Shown: positions 21,938 to 33,295, counted from the first letter of the stretch. The stretch is DNA of 64,000 nt from Chinchilla lanigera (GCF_000276665.1 NW_004955463.1:14319325-14383324), one strand, 5' to 3'. Numbers and translations are program-made. The notes: generated by a model from the letters alone, not told the origin.

Positions 21938-23095
21938 AACTTACATTTTGGATTTTCATGGTATATTGATCCAGAATTTCTGGAAAGGGTGAGAAGCAAA
22001 GGCAGGAAGAGAACAGGTGGGGCCTTTCTGTGCTTGTGGTCATTTTCAAATCAAATAGCTCTTCATTTGGTTACCTAGTTGTCGACATTCTGCTCAGTGA
22101 AGTTTAGAAGCAAAATTATGTTTTACCTTGTTTAGGATGGTTGTTGTCAGATATTGCCCATTCTTTCCCAGAATTGCAGGAAAATTGATACATCAGTTAT
22201 CCTCATTATTATACTGATGGAAAATAAAATCAGTTCAGGCTATGGACTAAATTCCTTCCTGCTGTTTTCACTAAGTCCAAGAACTTCCAGAGGATTCATC
22301 TCCAGAAAGCTGGGCATTTGTCCTCTAGTTTCAAGAACTTGTTGCCCAGATCAGGCTTACCATGTTGGGGCCATCATTGAACCTAGGTTCTGTTTTTTTT
22401 CAGTGCAAGATCTGAATTCCCCAGGAGCAGCCAGGTGAATTCATATCACCACAGTCAAATTCACAAAGACTGTATTAACTAGAACATTCATTTCTTAAAA
22501 ATACATTTATTAACACCTGTTGAACACATGGTCCCATCCCAATCTCTAGGGGAACAAAAATGCTTCATGTGTGGGACATGCTTCCTGACCTTTAGAATTT
22601 TATGGTCCAGAAAATGAATGTGTAAATAAATATGTTGCATATATTATGCTAAGTGCAGAGAGGCCTTGCATCCCAAGTGTGCCAGAGACAACCCTGGTAG
22701 ATGCCTGGTGTCACAGTTGATAATACACTCTTTCATTTTTCAGTGTCACAGTTCATAATACACTCTTTCATTTTTCAGCTGTAAAAGCCACAGTAATGAT
22801 CCTTAGACATGCTTAGGGTAGAGGAAGTGTAGAAACCAGGAGGAAACCAGCCTTGTTTTCCAGAATAGACCTTTGAGCTGGTGATGAAGGAAGTTTGGGC
22901 AGTCATGGCTTGGGAGCTCAGGGTCGGGGTGGGAAGAGGTGGGTCCCAGGGATGGACAAAGGGAGATTGTCCCGGATGCAGCCTTCAGTTGGTTCACACT
23001 AGGCATTGTTTACCAAATTTACCTGTGACAATAATTCCTCAAGGACATTTAGTAAACAAAGTTCTTTAGATCTTGTTGGTAATTTGGATTGGGCA
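21938..23095. other. Unassigned upstream DNA
   Basis: Only a short direct duplication (22708-22777) stands out. Confidence 0.4.
22708..22777. repeat. 35-bp tandem duplication
   Basis: Two adjacent 35-bp units starting GTGTCACAGTT (22708 and 22743) differ at one base (GATAA against CATAA). It is a local duplication of no obvious function. Confidence 0.9.
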
Positions 23096-23104
23096 CTCTT
23101 TTGT

Positions 23105-23268
23105 GAGGGTCAGAGTGGGGGACTGACAGTTGAACCCAGCTCTTCCTCACTGAGCTAGAGCTGCCCCTAGCATTTTTTTTTTTTTTTTTTGAGACAGGGT
23201 CTCACTAAATTGTTCCTGCCTCAGCCTCCCAAGTGCTGGGATTACAGGCGTGCACCACCATGCCTGGC
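23105..23268 (-). repeat. B1-dID dimeric SINE, deleted
   Basis: Antisense ID (GGACTGACAGTTGAACCCAG ... CACTGAGCTAGAGCTGCCCC), poly-T, then a shortened antisense B1 in which CTCACTAAATTG runs directly into TTCCTGCCTCAGCC. Confidence 0.85.
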
Positions 23269-24380
23269 CTAGAGTGTATTTCATGTGGAACTAAAGAAAA
23301 TAATAACTCCTGCCTACTTCCAATTTTAGAACATACTGGACTTTTGTGTTTATCTCTGGGAAGAAGCTGAAACGAATTCTGAAGCATCCAGACACCCCAG
23401 CCTGGTCTTTTTTCAGACAAACCACTGCCCTTCTTTATGGTAGGATACATGTCAGGCCTTCTCTTGTATTTTTGCTTCTGTTTTCAAAATTGAATGTGTA
23501 AGACAGTTATGATTCATTGGCAATATAAGTGCCAAGCTCTTTCAGAGGAGTGCGAGTCCCCAGATTTGGGGGCTGCTCTTTCTCTGGGAACCCCCAACCA
23601 CCTCCCAGATTCACTGCCACTCTGGAAAATGACAACAGTACAAGAAACACAGTATGCAGGCAAGGCGATCATTCAGCCGGTTCACTTGCAAGTGAGTGCC
23701 CTAGCGGATTTAGGAGGCGCAATCCCGAAATGGAATCTCTCGATGGAATATGAAAAAATCGGCTATTTCCCTGTGCTTTTAAACAGACGTTTTCATTTGA
23801 GGGTTGCCGTTACCAGGCCTGGTGGCTCACGACTGATGCAGCAGACAATGTCAAAATCAAAAGACTCAGAAGTTGTGAAAGGAAAGCCCCCAAGAGGAGG
23901 ACGGAAGTGCATCCCGCTGTACTGTCCCTGGGCCCAAGACCCGGCCACTTCAGAGGTGGCGAGCGATGGAAAGGCACAAGGCGGCTTGAATTCTTGTCTT
24001 CGGCCGCTCTTTGTGGCGCTGCTGGGGGATTTCCAAAATCCTGAGAGCGACAGGGTGAGGATGAACCAGCCAAAATCTTCCATGCTGTGTCAGGCAGCAG
24101 GGGAAACACCCATGCGCAGCAGCCGCGAAGTTGCGTGTGTATGTGCAGGGGGCTGGGGGCTTAACTTCTGTGCTGCCCAATGTCACCCCCGCCATTAAGT
24201 CTCGCTGCTAGAGGAAGACTTAAAACGGGGAGGAGGCGAAGTGCAAAGTGCACAGATAGCTCCTGAAGCGGCCCGAGCTCCTGCTGGGGCGCCGTCGCCC
24301 GCTCGCGGCCTGAGGTGCGGACCGCAAACCCCCTGCCCGCAGACCGGGCGCAACCAGCGCGGCGCCGCGGGGGCGGAGCC

Positions 24381-24685
24381 NNNNNNNNNNNNNNNNNNNN
24401 NNNNNNNNNNNNNNNNNNNNNNNNNNNNNNNNNNNNNNNNNNNNNNNNNNNNNNNNNNNNNNNNNNNNNNNNNNNNNNNNNNNNNNNNNNNNNNNNNNNN
24501 NNNNNNNNNNNNNNNNNNNNNNNNNNNNNNNNNNNNNNNNNNNNNNNNNNNNNNNNNNNNNNNNNNNNNNNNNNNNNNNNNNNNNNNNNNNNNNNNNNNN
24601 NNNNNNNNNNNNNNNNNNNNNNNNNNNNNNNNNNNNNNNNNNNNNNNNNNNNNNNNNNNNNNNNNNNNNNNNNNNNNNNNNNNNN
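24381..24685. other. Assembly gap of 305 N
   Basis: Undetermined bases inside the CpG island, ending 81 bases before the TACC1 start codon. Very high GC is a common cause of such gaps. The promoter core and upstream 5' UTR cannot be read. Confidence 1.
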
Positions 24686-24766
24686 TGTCACCGCTTCCCT
24701 CCATTTTGAAAGGGAACGGGCGCCCGCCGCGCCGGCCTGCCCGCCCTCGGAGCCGCCGCCGCGCCC

Positions 24767-24927
24767 ATGGCCTTCAGCCCTTGGCAGATTCTGTCCCCCG
24801 TGCAGTGGGCGAAATGGACGTGGTCTGCCGTGCGCGGCGGGGTCGCCGGAGAGGACGAGGCCGGAGGGCCCGAGGGCGACCCCGAGGAGGAGGACTCTCA
24901 AGCCGAGACCAAATCCGTGAGTTTCAG
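24767..24927 (+). CDS. TACC1: TACC1 coding exon 1
   Basis: Residues 1-53 plus two bases, opening MAFSPWQILSPVQWAKW and running into an acidic stretch (GEDEAGGPEGDPEEEDSQ). It matches the human TACC1 N-terminus almost residue for residue as I remember it; in human this part binds the Sm-like proteins LSM7 and SNRPG. The start is chosen because it matches the known N-terminus, has G at +4, and an in-frame TGA lies 60 bases upstream (24707-24709). The exon ends TTC-AG and is followed by GCAAGT, a GC splice donor. Ending instead at the nearby GTGAGT (24917) breaks the frame in exon 2. The V in TKSVSF is L in human as I recall. Confidence 0.96.
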
Positions 24928-25849
24928 GCAAGTACACAGCATCCCTGCCGAGATGCGGCGGCTGCCACCCGCCTTCATCCCGCCTCATCCGTCCGGTGTC
25001 GCGGCCGCTCGGTGTGCGTCTCCCGCGTAACCCTGTTCGTGGCGTGCTGCCTCCCTGCCGGCACCGGGCCCCCGCTGTGCATCGGGAAGTTCGGAGTGCC
25101 CTGTCTTCCCGTGCTTTTCCTTTCCCCGATGCTCAGGGCTTCCTGAACCCAGCCCAGAAGCTGCCTCCTCCGCATCCCCGTTTGCCTCGGCCACTTTTCT
25201 CTAAGCCCCGACTCCCCCGCCTCCGCCCCACACAGGCGCAGGGCGGTGTTCTCCAGGTACCAGGTGGAACTTAGAGCCCCCCAGGAGAAGTCGCCCCCAC
25301 CCGCTCCCGGGCCCCACTGTGTGTCCCCAAAATACAGTCGCGGTAAAGAAGGTCGCATGGTGACAGGCCCCTGGCAGCTGGTGAGAAATGGTCTCGGCTA
25401 AGCTGTCACCCGTGTGATTGCGGAAGGCAGGTGACGGTATTCTTAGCTTCCAGCCCAGACAGCGTCAGACAGGTAGAGGCCTACCAGGAAAAAGGCATGG
25501 GTAGAACCAGCTGAATTTTGTAGTGGGACTGTTTATTTTAAGAGGGTCCGGTAAGAAAAGGAATGTGAAGGTGCTTTTTTCTGGTGTGAGAGGGAGAGAT
25601 GACCTCAAAAATAAACGGTGCTGGAGAAAAGGTCCAGAGGATGGAGGTTGTAGGGAGCCAGGGTCTTGGAGCCCAAGAGAGCAGCGTTAAAAAAACCAGC
25701 GCAGTGACCTGCAAGCCAGACTCTGCCCAGGATCACTGGTTGTAAAGTTAGGCGAGATGCTGGACTTCAACCTTTGTGGAGATGCAAAATTTAAAGAGCG
25801 TGCGAAATACCGTTGAAAGTGGTAATTCCTCATTTTTCCCCCTTGGCAG
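24928..25849 (+). other. TACC1: TACC1 intron 1 (GC-AG)
   Basis: The donor is AG|GCAAGT and the acceptor CCCCCTTGGCAG|C. The first 400 bases lie in the CpG island. No repeats are recognised. The only reading that joins exons 1 and 2 in the TACC1 frame uses the GC donor. Confidence 0.85.
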
Positions 25850-25965
25850 CTCGGATTCTGAAGGTAATTTTGAGACTCCTGAAGCTGAAACTCCAATCAG
25901 ATTGCCTCTCAAGGAATCCTGTGATTCATCACTAGGATTGGCAAGACCGGAGGCCAAAACCCAAG
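25850..25965 (+). CDS. TACC1: TACC1 coding exon 2
   Basis: The exon completes Ser54 (AG|C) and encodes SDSEGNFETPEAETPIRLP, LKESCDSSLGLARPEAKTQ, up to residue 92 plus one base. It closely follows human TACC1 from memory. The 116-bp exon ends CAAG|GTAAAG, a standard donor. The region is rich in Ser, Glu and Pro, as expected for the disordered N-terminal half of a TACC protein. Confidence 0.95.
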
Positions 25966-27124
25966 GTAAAGAAAAACTTTGATTTTTTTTTTTTCTTTGC
26001 CTCTTTTTGTTTTAAAGTTTTAAAAAATGTGCCTGAAAGAAGGTGGAAAATACTAATTTACGGCCACTGAAACGGGTTTGGATTGTTTCTTTGCTCTAAA
26101 AGGGCATTTTCAAGTTTCCCGGGTTGTTCAGAAGGTTTTTTTTTTTTTTTTTTTTTATTCCCTTTTTGCTCTAAAACAACATTTTTACAAAACAAAACAT
26201 TCTGATCATTTGGTGATCAGAGGTTTCTTTCTTCCCAGAATGCAGTTTATGTGTTTACAATGTGATTGTCATTCTCAGACCTTTCTGCTGGGCCCTTCTC
26301 AGTCCCTAAAAAAATGGAAATCTGCAGTGGTGAAATTATGTGTAGATTGGGGCTCATAGAGCCCTCAGACTTTCTACTAGGGCCTGGTTAGAGACAGCAA
26401 TCATAAGTAAGCCTTTGTTTTGGTTTTTAGGTTTTTTTGATAGGGAGGAATTTTAAGTGGCCAGTTCAGAATTGCTTACTTTCCCCTTTTCTACCCAGGA
26501 GAGCCTGGCACACATATTCTATCAATATCCTCACAGACCAAACTTGACCCTGGTCTTTATTTATGGAAGCTTCTGCTTTGATTTGGAAACCTTTTTTTGA
26601 CCACACTAGACAGTTTTGAGTAAACTTTCACCTGCTCTAATAGATTTCATTCATTCACTAAATAAAGTACACTGTGATTTAGCTGTCAAGTGCTTCTCTC
26701 AGTGAGCTACCGTTTTGGAGGGAGATGTGTCTTTTGGGGGTTAAATAAAATATATATCAGCTTCTCTGTGGTGGAGAATAAGAAAACAGGGAAAGGGGAC
26801 TAGTGAATCTGGAGTGCCGACTAATAAAATGAGTTGAGCAGAGACCTGGAAGAGGAGGACTGTGGGAATAAGACTTGTAGATTCCTGGGAAACAGACCCT
26901 TCCAGCAGAAGGGATGGCATCCACAAAGCCCTGAGATAAGACTGGCCTGCAGTGGGTGAGGCACTGGGATGGAAGGTTCAGGACATGCTTGAGGCTCCAG
27001 GGAGACTAGTGTGGCTGGAGAGGAGTGACATGGCAGGCGGCAGGAGTAGGTGAGCTCTGCAAGGTAGTAAGAAGTCCAGTCTGATGATCTGGTTTTCTGA
27101 GCAAGATCTAAAGTCTTTGGAGGG

Positions 27125-27620
27125 TGTGTTAACTTCCTAGGGCTGTCATAACAAAATGCCATAAGCAGTGGCTTGAAACGGTAGAAATTAATTCATTCAC
27201 AATTTGGAGAGCATAAAATGACACAGCTATGCCTCCTCCAGTCTCTGGGAAGAATCCTTCCTTGCCTCTTTTAGCTTCTGGTGGTTAATAACAATTGTTA
27301 GTAGTTTTTGGCTTGGGGCAGCCTGATTCTACTCTGCCTCATTGCACGAGGTCTTTTCTGTGTATTTGTTTGGTCTTCCTGTGAGGACCCTAGTCATTAA
27401 ATTAGGGCCTACCCTAATCCAGTATGGCTTCATGTTAACTGGGTTACGGCTCCAAAGTTACTATTTCCAAATAAGGACACATTCACAGGTACCAGGTATT
27501 AGAGCATTAACATATATTTTGAAAGGATTTTCTTCTTGGCAGTGCTGGGGGTTACCACTGAACTAATCCTCTACCCTTAACACATCTTTTTAAGAGACAC
27601 GATTCAGTTCAGGACAGAGG
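27125..27620 (-). mobile_element. MLT1-like MaLR LTR
   Basis: It reads GTTAACTTCCTAGGGCTGTC, AGAATCCTTCCTTGCCTCTT, TAGGGCCTACCCTAATCCAG, ATTTCCAAATAAGGACACAT and GAGACACGATTCAGTTCAGG, the reverse complement of an MLT1 LTR from memory. A small antisense ID-like piece (around 27530-27580) interrupts it. It is an old mammalian element with no coding content. Confidence 0.8.
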
Positions 27621-27809
27621 GCTTTAAGCAGAGAGATGTTATGCTTTGATTTCCTTTCTGAAAGGCTCTCTGGCTATAGTATGGAGAAGGGCGTCGAGGA
27701 TGCATGTCCTCCTTGTGTGGTTTCTCTGTTCCCCTTTCTGACACTCTCACCCTACAGTGGCAGGTAGAACCAGTGTTCACCTAGTTACCTAATTTGGGGG
27801 GAATTTTTG

Positions 27810-27936
27810 TTTGCTTTTTGTTTTTTGAGAGAGGGACTCACTATGTAGTTCAAGCTTGTCTTTGAACTCATTATGTATCCCAGGCTGGCCTCAAACTTGA
27901 GGCAATCCTCCTGCCTCAGCCTCCAGAGTGCTGCAG
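27810..27936 (-). repeat. B1 SINE, 5' truncated
   Basis: TTTTTTGAGAGAGGGACTCA ... CTGCCTCAGCCTCCAGAGTG; the A box end is missing. Confidence 0.85.
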
Positions 27937-30223
27937 TTTTTGACCTGATGACTTCCAATACTCCAGTTACTGTACCTTACTGACTTAGAAACGTCTTTAT
28001 AGATTGCTCAGAGAAGTCACTCTGGTCATAGATTTTGTGATGGTGTTGGAATTACTGGTAAAATGACCTCAGCTTTTTGTGACTGGCTTTGAAATTGGCA
28101 GCTCTGTGCTGTGCCTGTCCCTCCAAAGAGTCCAGCAAATGCCTTCTCCCTGCTCTGCGTGGTATTTGCCTTGGCTAGGCAGGGGCTGCTTGGGATTACA
28201 CAAGTTATGTACTGGGAATCTTATGTGTGGCACAGTGCAGTGCAGTGTCCTTGGTGACGGAAATGCTACTTATCACTTGTAGCTTCCCATTTCCTTTCAG
28301 GGTTGGCAGATCAGAGGGGAGAGTAGAAGCCTGAAAGAGTTCTTTTGTGGTCTTCTCGTCAAATTTACATAAAATTCACAAGACACATGTTAAGTAGCTG
28401 TCTGAAAGCCTCTTTGAATTGCCCTCAGCTTGGGTGGGTCTTCCTCATCCTTCTAGCAGCTGTTATCCTGACTCATCCTGCCAGATTCTTTCCCATTTGA
28501 ATAGAGGCCTGAAGGGCCTAGGCCCCCAAAGCCATAGAGACCCAGTTGTTTAGTCCTTCCTATTCCAGTGACTCTCACATTCTTTTTCCTTCTGTCTAAA
28601 AGGAAAACTTTGAAATGTTTGTGTTTTAGGGAGTTTTGCACCGGGAAAGCTCTGTGGGATAGTTACAGGCTACAGATTGTAATTGTAGGGAGTGAATGGT
28701 GGTAGTGTATGGTCTAGGAAACAACCCACAAATTATGGAATCTCTCATTTCAAGGTCTTCTGACAGTAGAACGATTGCTCAGCAGCCTGCTTGTGTCCTG
28801 CCTTTTAGGGCTCCTTCTACGAAATAGCATGTGGTGCTGGTCCAGTCTTGTGGATCTCCTTGTAGTGTATGTGAAAATGCCACCGAAGCACAGGTCAGAC
28901 AGGAAGATTTCAGTGGGCAAAATTTCTTCAGAGTCATTTCATGTTGAATTTAATTTCTGAGACTGGATTCCTGGGACCCTGTTCCCCAAATTGTGGGTTG
29001 TTTTATTCCTGATAAAGTTAGTCCTACACATTTCGGTGGTTCCAGGACATGGCTGGACAGCAGGTAAAATATAAGACTGTGTCTTACAGAGGAATGGTTT
29101 ATGAATTGTTAGTGTGGAGTTGGTATTGACATTTGTAACGATCCTGGCTCCTGGCATATAATGTGTGGGCTGTGTCCTGTTTACCATACCCATGGTTCCT
29201 GTGTTAACTTCATAATTCTTTGAACTCAGGAAAACATGGGACTTTTTACTGGAACTATTTTAGGAATTTAACAGCATCTAAACTCTGTAATGACCTTTCC
29301 CTAAGACAGAGTTATACCCCAAGGATTAAACAGTGGATGTTACGTATTTTTAAGTTACAATTAGAAGCTGGTTTTTGATTACCTAGTAGAATAAAACTCT
29401 GTTTTCAAAGAGATTGCTTGAAAATACCAGACTGACTGGTGGCCTTAAAGTTTAGGCTGGTGTTTCTGTGTTTGCTACCAGTCTGGCTTACTTACCCCAC
29501 AGAGAATGTTGAAGCCCCTGCTGTATCACGTCTCTGCTGGGGAAGGCATGGGTGAAGTAACATCCTCTGGGAAAGGACTTTTGAGGAGGAACAATCTTGT
29601 CCCCTCCCCCCCTTTTTTGATGCTCAAGAATGACATAAGGGCTCATGGTTTTGTCTCTGCGGTCTGTGGAGGAGCTCTGTCAGTTGAGCTTTTCCTCTGC
29701 CACATCCCTCATACCTTTCATTACCATACTCACACTCATACACCTTTATTTGTGATTGTTACCTGAGGAGGAGAATCTTAGCAAGTCTCACATCACTTTT
29801 ACTTTGCATATACAGTTTGAAGTGTTAATTAGATGCCTGGGTGTTTCAAAGACAAGGCAGTCCTCTGGAATGGAAAGAAAGAGATAAATGGGATCAGTCC
29901 GCAGATGTATGTGGACTGAGGCTTTGTGGGGAATGCCAAATTGTTTGTTGATGTAATTTTGTAGTATGGATCAGAATAGCAAACCATGACTCAAAGGCCA
30001 CGTCAAGCCTGCAACCTGTTTTTCAGCAAAGAATGGGTATTATATTTTTAAATGGTTGAGAAAAATTGTCATGTGAAAATTATATGAAATTTAAATTTCA
30101 AGGCCAATTTAGTTGTATTGGAATATAGCCACATTCATTTGTTTAGATATTGTCTATGACTACTTTTATATTATGGTAGCAGAATTGAGGACTTAGAATA
30201 GAGACTAAATGTCTGCCAAAAGC

Positions 30224-30340
30224 ATGCTGGGCTTGGTGGCTCATGACTGTCATACCAGCACTCTGGAGGCTGACTATCCTGGACTCCCTAATGAGAGAGA
30301 CCCTGTCTCCAAAAAAAAACCAAAAAACCTAACACAACAA
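30224..30340 (+). repeat. B1 SINE, internally deleted
   Basis: GCTGGGCTTGGTGGCTCATG, GCACTCTGGAGGCTGA, then a jump to CCTGTCTCCAAAAAAAAAC. Confidence 0.75.
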
Positions 30341-31077
30341 CAACACACACAATTCATATAGCCCTGTGTGGTCAGGGAAGGATTAAGGGAGAGACTGACT
30401 TGGGCTGGCTGTTTGTCTCCTTTGTGAAGTGAAAATGATGCAATTGATTTGCCAGGGTACCTGATCTTTAACTAACTGAAAGATCCAAGGAATAAAAACA
30501 AATTACTTAAAAAAGGAAGTTAGGGAGGAATGCAGTAAGTGATGGAATCATTCAATACAAGTGTAGTCTTTTAATTTTTGCTTATTAAGTACTTCAAGCA
30601 TAACTTTGGGTGCTTGAGAATTTGTAATAAGACTACATAGATCTCTTTTAAGAGGCTGATCAGACTAGATCTCTTAAAGAGGTTGATGTACTATATACTA
30701 CAGTATTTTAGAATATATATATACATGTATATGGCCTTGAATGGAGGTCTTATTAAAATCTGAGCCCTATGTTTTTTATTCTGATGCTTTGTATTATATG
30801 TATAAGCAAATACTGTACTATGCAAAGATTTTCCATTAAGTACATATTAAAGTGTTCCATTCAAATCTATAAGTATGTTTAGGATTTAGTTTAGTATCTT
30901 TTCCTTGTCTCCAAGAAGGGATTGCTTTGTTAGAATTCTATACAAATAATGGGATTAGTAAAAACCTTTAAGAACCTAGTCCAACAGTTCAACTCATATG
31001 GCTCCTTCAGTAGCATCCCAGGCTAATGCTTTTATTTTTTAGCAGGATTGGCTCTTACAGCTTTATTTTATCAATTC

Positions 31078-31234
31078 ATTGGTTGCCATACTGGGGATTG
31101 AATCCAGAGCCCTTTGCTAGGCAAACATTCCACTACTGAGCTACATCCCCAGATTGGTCTCAAATTTGCTATCCTCCTGCCTCAGTTTATTGAGTAGCTA
31201 GGACTACAGGCGTGAGCTACCTCACTCAGCTTAA
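31078..31234 (-). repeat. B1-dID dimeric SINE
   Basis: Antisense ID (ACTGGGGATTGAATCCAGAG ... GAGCTACATCCCCAG) joined almost directly to antisense B1 (GGTCTCAAATTTGCTATCCT), with the linker deleted. Confidence 0.85.
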
Positions 31235-31814
31235 TTTAATTTTTATATGATTCTGTTTGAAGATACTTAAATCTTAAAAGCCTTAGCAGCGTGATGCAGT
31301 TCCCTTTTTAAAAAAATCGTTAACTCTCAAGTTGGAGATTCCTGCTAGTTAGTGAATGAGATTAGAGCCATGATTTCTTTGTTGCTTTATTGCAATGTAA
31401 AGGAGCCAGATAGGAAGCACCTCTGCTTGTCTGTGGTGCTTTATCCAAAAGAATGTCTTCCTAGGTAGAAAAAGCATAGTTCTTCCCACAAAGACTCAAG
31501 AGAGTCCAGAACCACAGAGGAGCAACAATTTTATAAATTAAAAACTCCAGGGTGGAGGAACACAGTCTTAGCGTAGAAAGTGAAGATTTTAGTAACTGTC
31601 AAATCAGTATTTTTCTATTAAGATAAATAGTAAAATCAAGATTTCCTTAGGAAATGTTACAATGATTAAATTCATTTCAAAATTGTACTCTCTTGTTTCA
31701 GTCTTATTTGAGCATCAAAGCAACAGAGCTTATTTTGCTAATACCTGGTGGCAGAGCATTTCCAGCCTGTATGTACAGATGGTGGTGGGATGTTGGCAAG
31801 CATTCTAAAATTAT

Positions 31815-32020
31815 ATGCCAATTAGACATGGTGCTACACACCCACATGCTTGGGAGGCTGTGGTATAAGGATCACAAGTTCAAGGTCAGCCTGGGCAATT
31901 TAAGTCTCTGCCTCAGAAAAAGTTTTAAAAGACTGGGGGTGTAGCTCAGTGGTAGAGTGTTTGCCTAGCATGCACAAGGTCCTGGGTTCAATCTCCAGTG
32001 TCACAGAGTGTAAAACAAAA
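31815..32020 (+). repeat. B1-dID dimeric SINE
   Basis: B1 half (ACATGCTTGGGAGGCTGTGG, TCAAGGTCAGCCTGGGCAAT), then ACTGGGGGTGTAGCTCAGTG and GGGTTCAATCTCCAG. Confidence 0.85.
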
Positions 32021-32478
32021 TAAAATATTAACACCACCATTCAATGCCCTACCTCAAAGGTGGTTGTCATCTACAGTTACTTAAAGTTGAACAGTATAGT
32101 CAATAGCTGTTGTTTTCTGAGAGGTAATAATTGCCCATAGGAAGCCTTGGCAGTATAATGGCTTTGTCATAATCTTCTAAGCCCACAGTAGCGATGGGAG
32201 ACCATGTTTACCCACCCTGAACAACCACTCGAATCAGTATCTGATAACCTACAGTGGCTGAAGTGTCCAGTACAAAATGGGCCTAGAGAGGCTTTGCTGT
32301 TTGTGAGTTCAAGATCTCACCCTTTCTTTTTGTGTATTGCTTTTCGAGTTCACACAAACAGGGTTAGACCAGTGAGGGCCAAATCACAGTAGAACAGTAA
32401 TGAGATGGAGTATTTTATTAATTCACAAGTGAAAACATACTTTGGCAGTTTTGTTGGGCAGATACGATGGTAGTTATT

Positions 32479-32742
32479 ACCGGGCATGGTGGCACCTAGC
32501 ACTTGGAAGCTGAGGTAAGAGGATCACCACAAGTTCAAGACCAGCCTGGTTTACATACTGAGTTCAGGGCCATCCTGGTTTACATATTGAGTTCAAGGCC
32601 ATCCTGGTTTACATATTGAGTTCAAGGCCAGCCTGGTTTATATATTGAGTTCAAGGCCAGCCTGGTTTATATATTGAGTTCAAGGCCAGCCTGAACTACA
32701 TAGTGAGAGCCTATCTTAAAAAAACAGAAAAATAAAAAATAC
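32479..32742 (+). repeat. B1 SINE with expanded 29-mer
   Basis: The head (ACCGGGCATGGTGGCACCTA) and tail (GAGAGCCTATCTTAAAAAAA) are ordinary B1, but the central 29-bp unit, normally present twice, occurs six times in register from 32533 to 32706. Confidence 0.9.
32533..32706 (+). repeat. Six-copy 29-bp tandem array within B1
   Basis: Units start at 32533, 32562, 32591, 32620, 32649 and 32678, each beginning GTTCA and holding a CCAGCCTG or CCATCCTG core. Copies 4 and 5 are identical, copies 2 and 3 share CCATCC, and copy 6 carries the normal second-unit end CTGAACTACATAGTGA. Confidence 0.95.
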
Positions 32743-32872
32743 TCTCCTATCTGGTCCAAGTACCACCTTTCTTACATCATTGCTGGGAAAAATACATGAT
32801 GATCTTCAGCTTTCCTAATATAGGAGTCCCATCTAGCAGACCATACACTTTTTATGTCTTTCTCTTTTTTAG

Positions 32873-33001
32873 TGTCTTTTTTCTTTTGTTTGGAAACAGG
32901 GATTCACTATGTAGTCTGCTGTAGCCTTGACCTAGTGGCAATCCTCTTGTCTCAGCCTCCCAGGTAAAGGGATCACAGACTGCACCACCATGCCTAGCAG
33001 C
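32873..33001 (-). repeat. B1 SINE
   Basis: GGAAACAGGGATTCACTATG ... GCACCACCATGCCTAGCAG, antisense, with one 29-bp unit partly lost. Confidence 0.8.
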
Positions 33002-33044
33002 TGTTTCAACAATATTTATTTACTAGATGTACTGGAAACTAATT

Positions 33045-33295
33045 ACTTTATTTATTTATCTTATTTATTTATTCAGTGGTACTTGGGATTGAACTCAGGT
33101 CTTTTAAAATTTTATTTATTTATATTTTGGTACTGGGAATTGAACTAAGGACCTCAGGCAGGCGGTCTTTTAAAATTTTATTTTGTAACATGGTATCACT
33201 AAATTGCCTATCCTCACTGGAAATTTGAGATCCTCCTGCCTCATCCTCCCAAGTAGGTGGAATTACGAGCATGCACTACTACGCTCAGCTGGAAG
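33045..33295 (-). repeat. B1-dID with an ID nested in it
   Basis: An antisense ID start (GTACTTGGGATTGAACTCAG) is cut by a second partial ID (GGTACTGGGAATTGAACTAA) flanked by a 20-bp direct repeat, GGTCTTTTAAAATTTTATTT, at 33098-33117 and 33164-33183. Antisense B1 follows (GGTATCACTAAATTGCC ... GCACTACTACGCTCAGC). Confidence 0.75.

Larger units (their letters stand above)
24100..25330 (+). promoter_or_regulatory. TACC1: CpG island promoter region of TACC1
   Basis: CG dinucleotides are dense from about 24100 to 25330, unlike the rest of the window. A GC box-like GGGGGCGG lies at 24369-24376. I see no TATA box next to a plausible start, as is usual for CpG island promoters. The core, including the likely transcription start and much of the 5' UTR, is hidden by the N run at 24381-24685. 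The exact edges are by eye. Confidence 0.8.

Noticed and set aside
24161..25146. Several long open frames on both strands across the CpG island
   Set aside because: They pass through 305 N, which cannot contain stops, and the rest is GC-rich DNA with few stops. Only the frame starting at 24767 matches a known protein.
32533..32706. Regular 29-bp repeats resembling a CRISPR array
   Set aside because: The units are directly adjacent with no spacers, lie inside a B1 SINE, and the DNA is mammalian.
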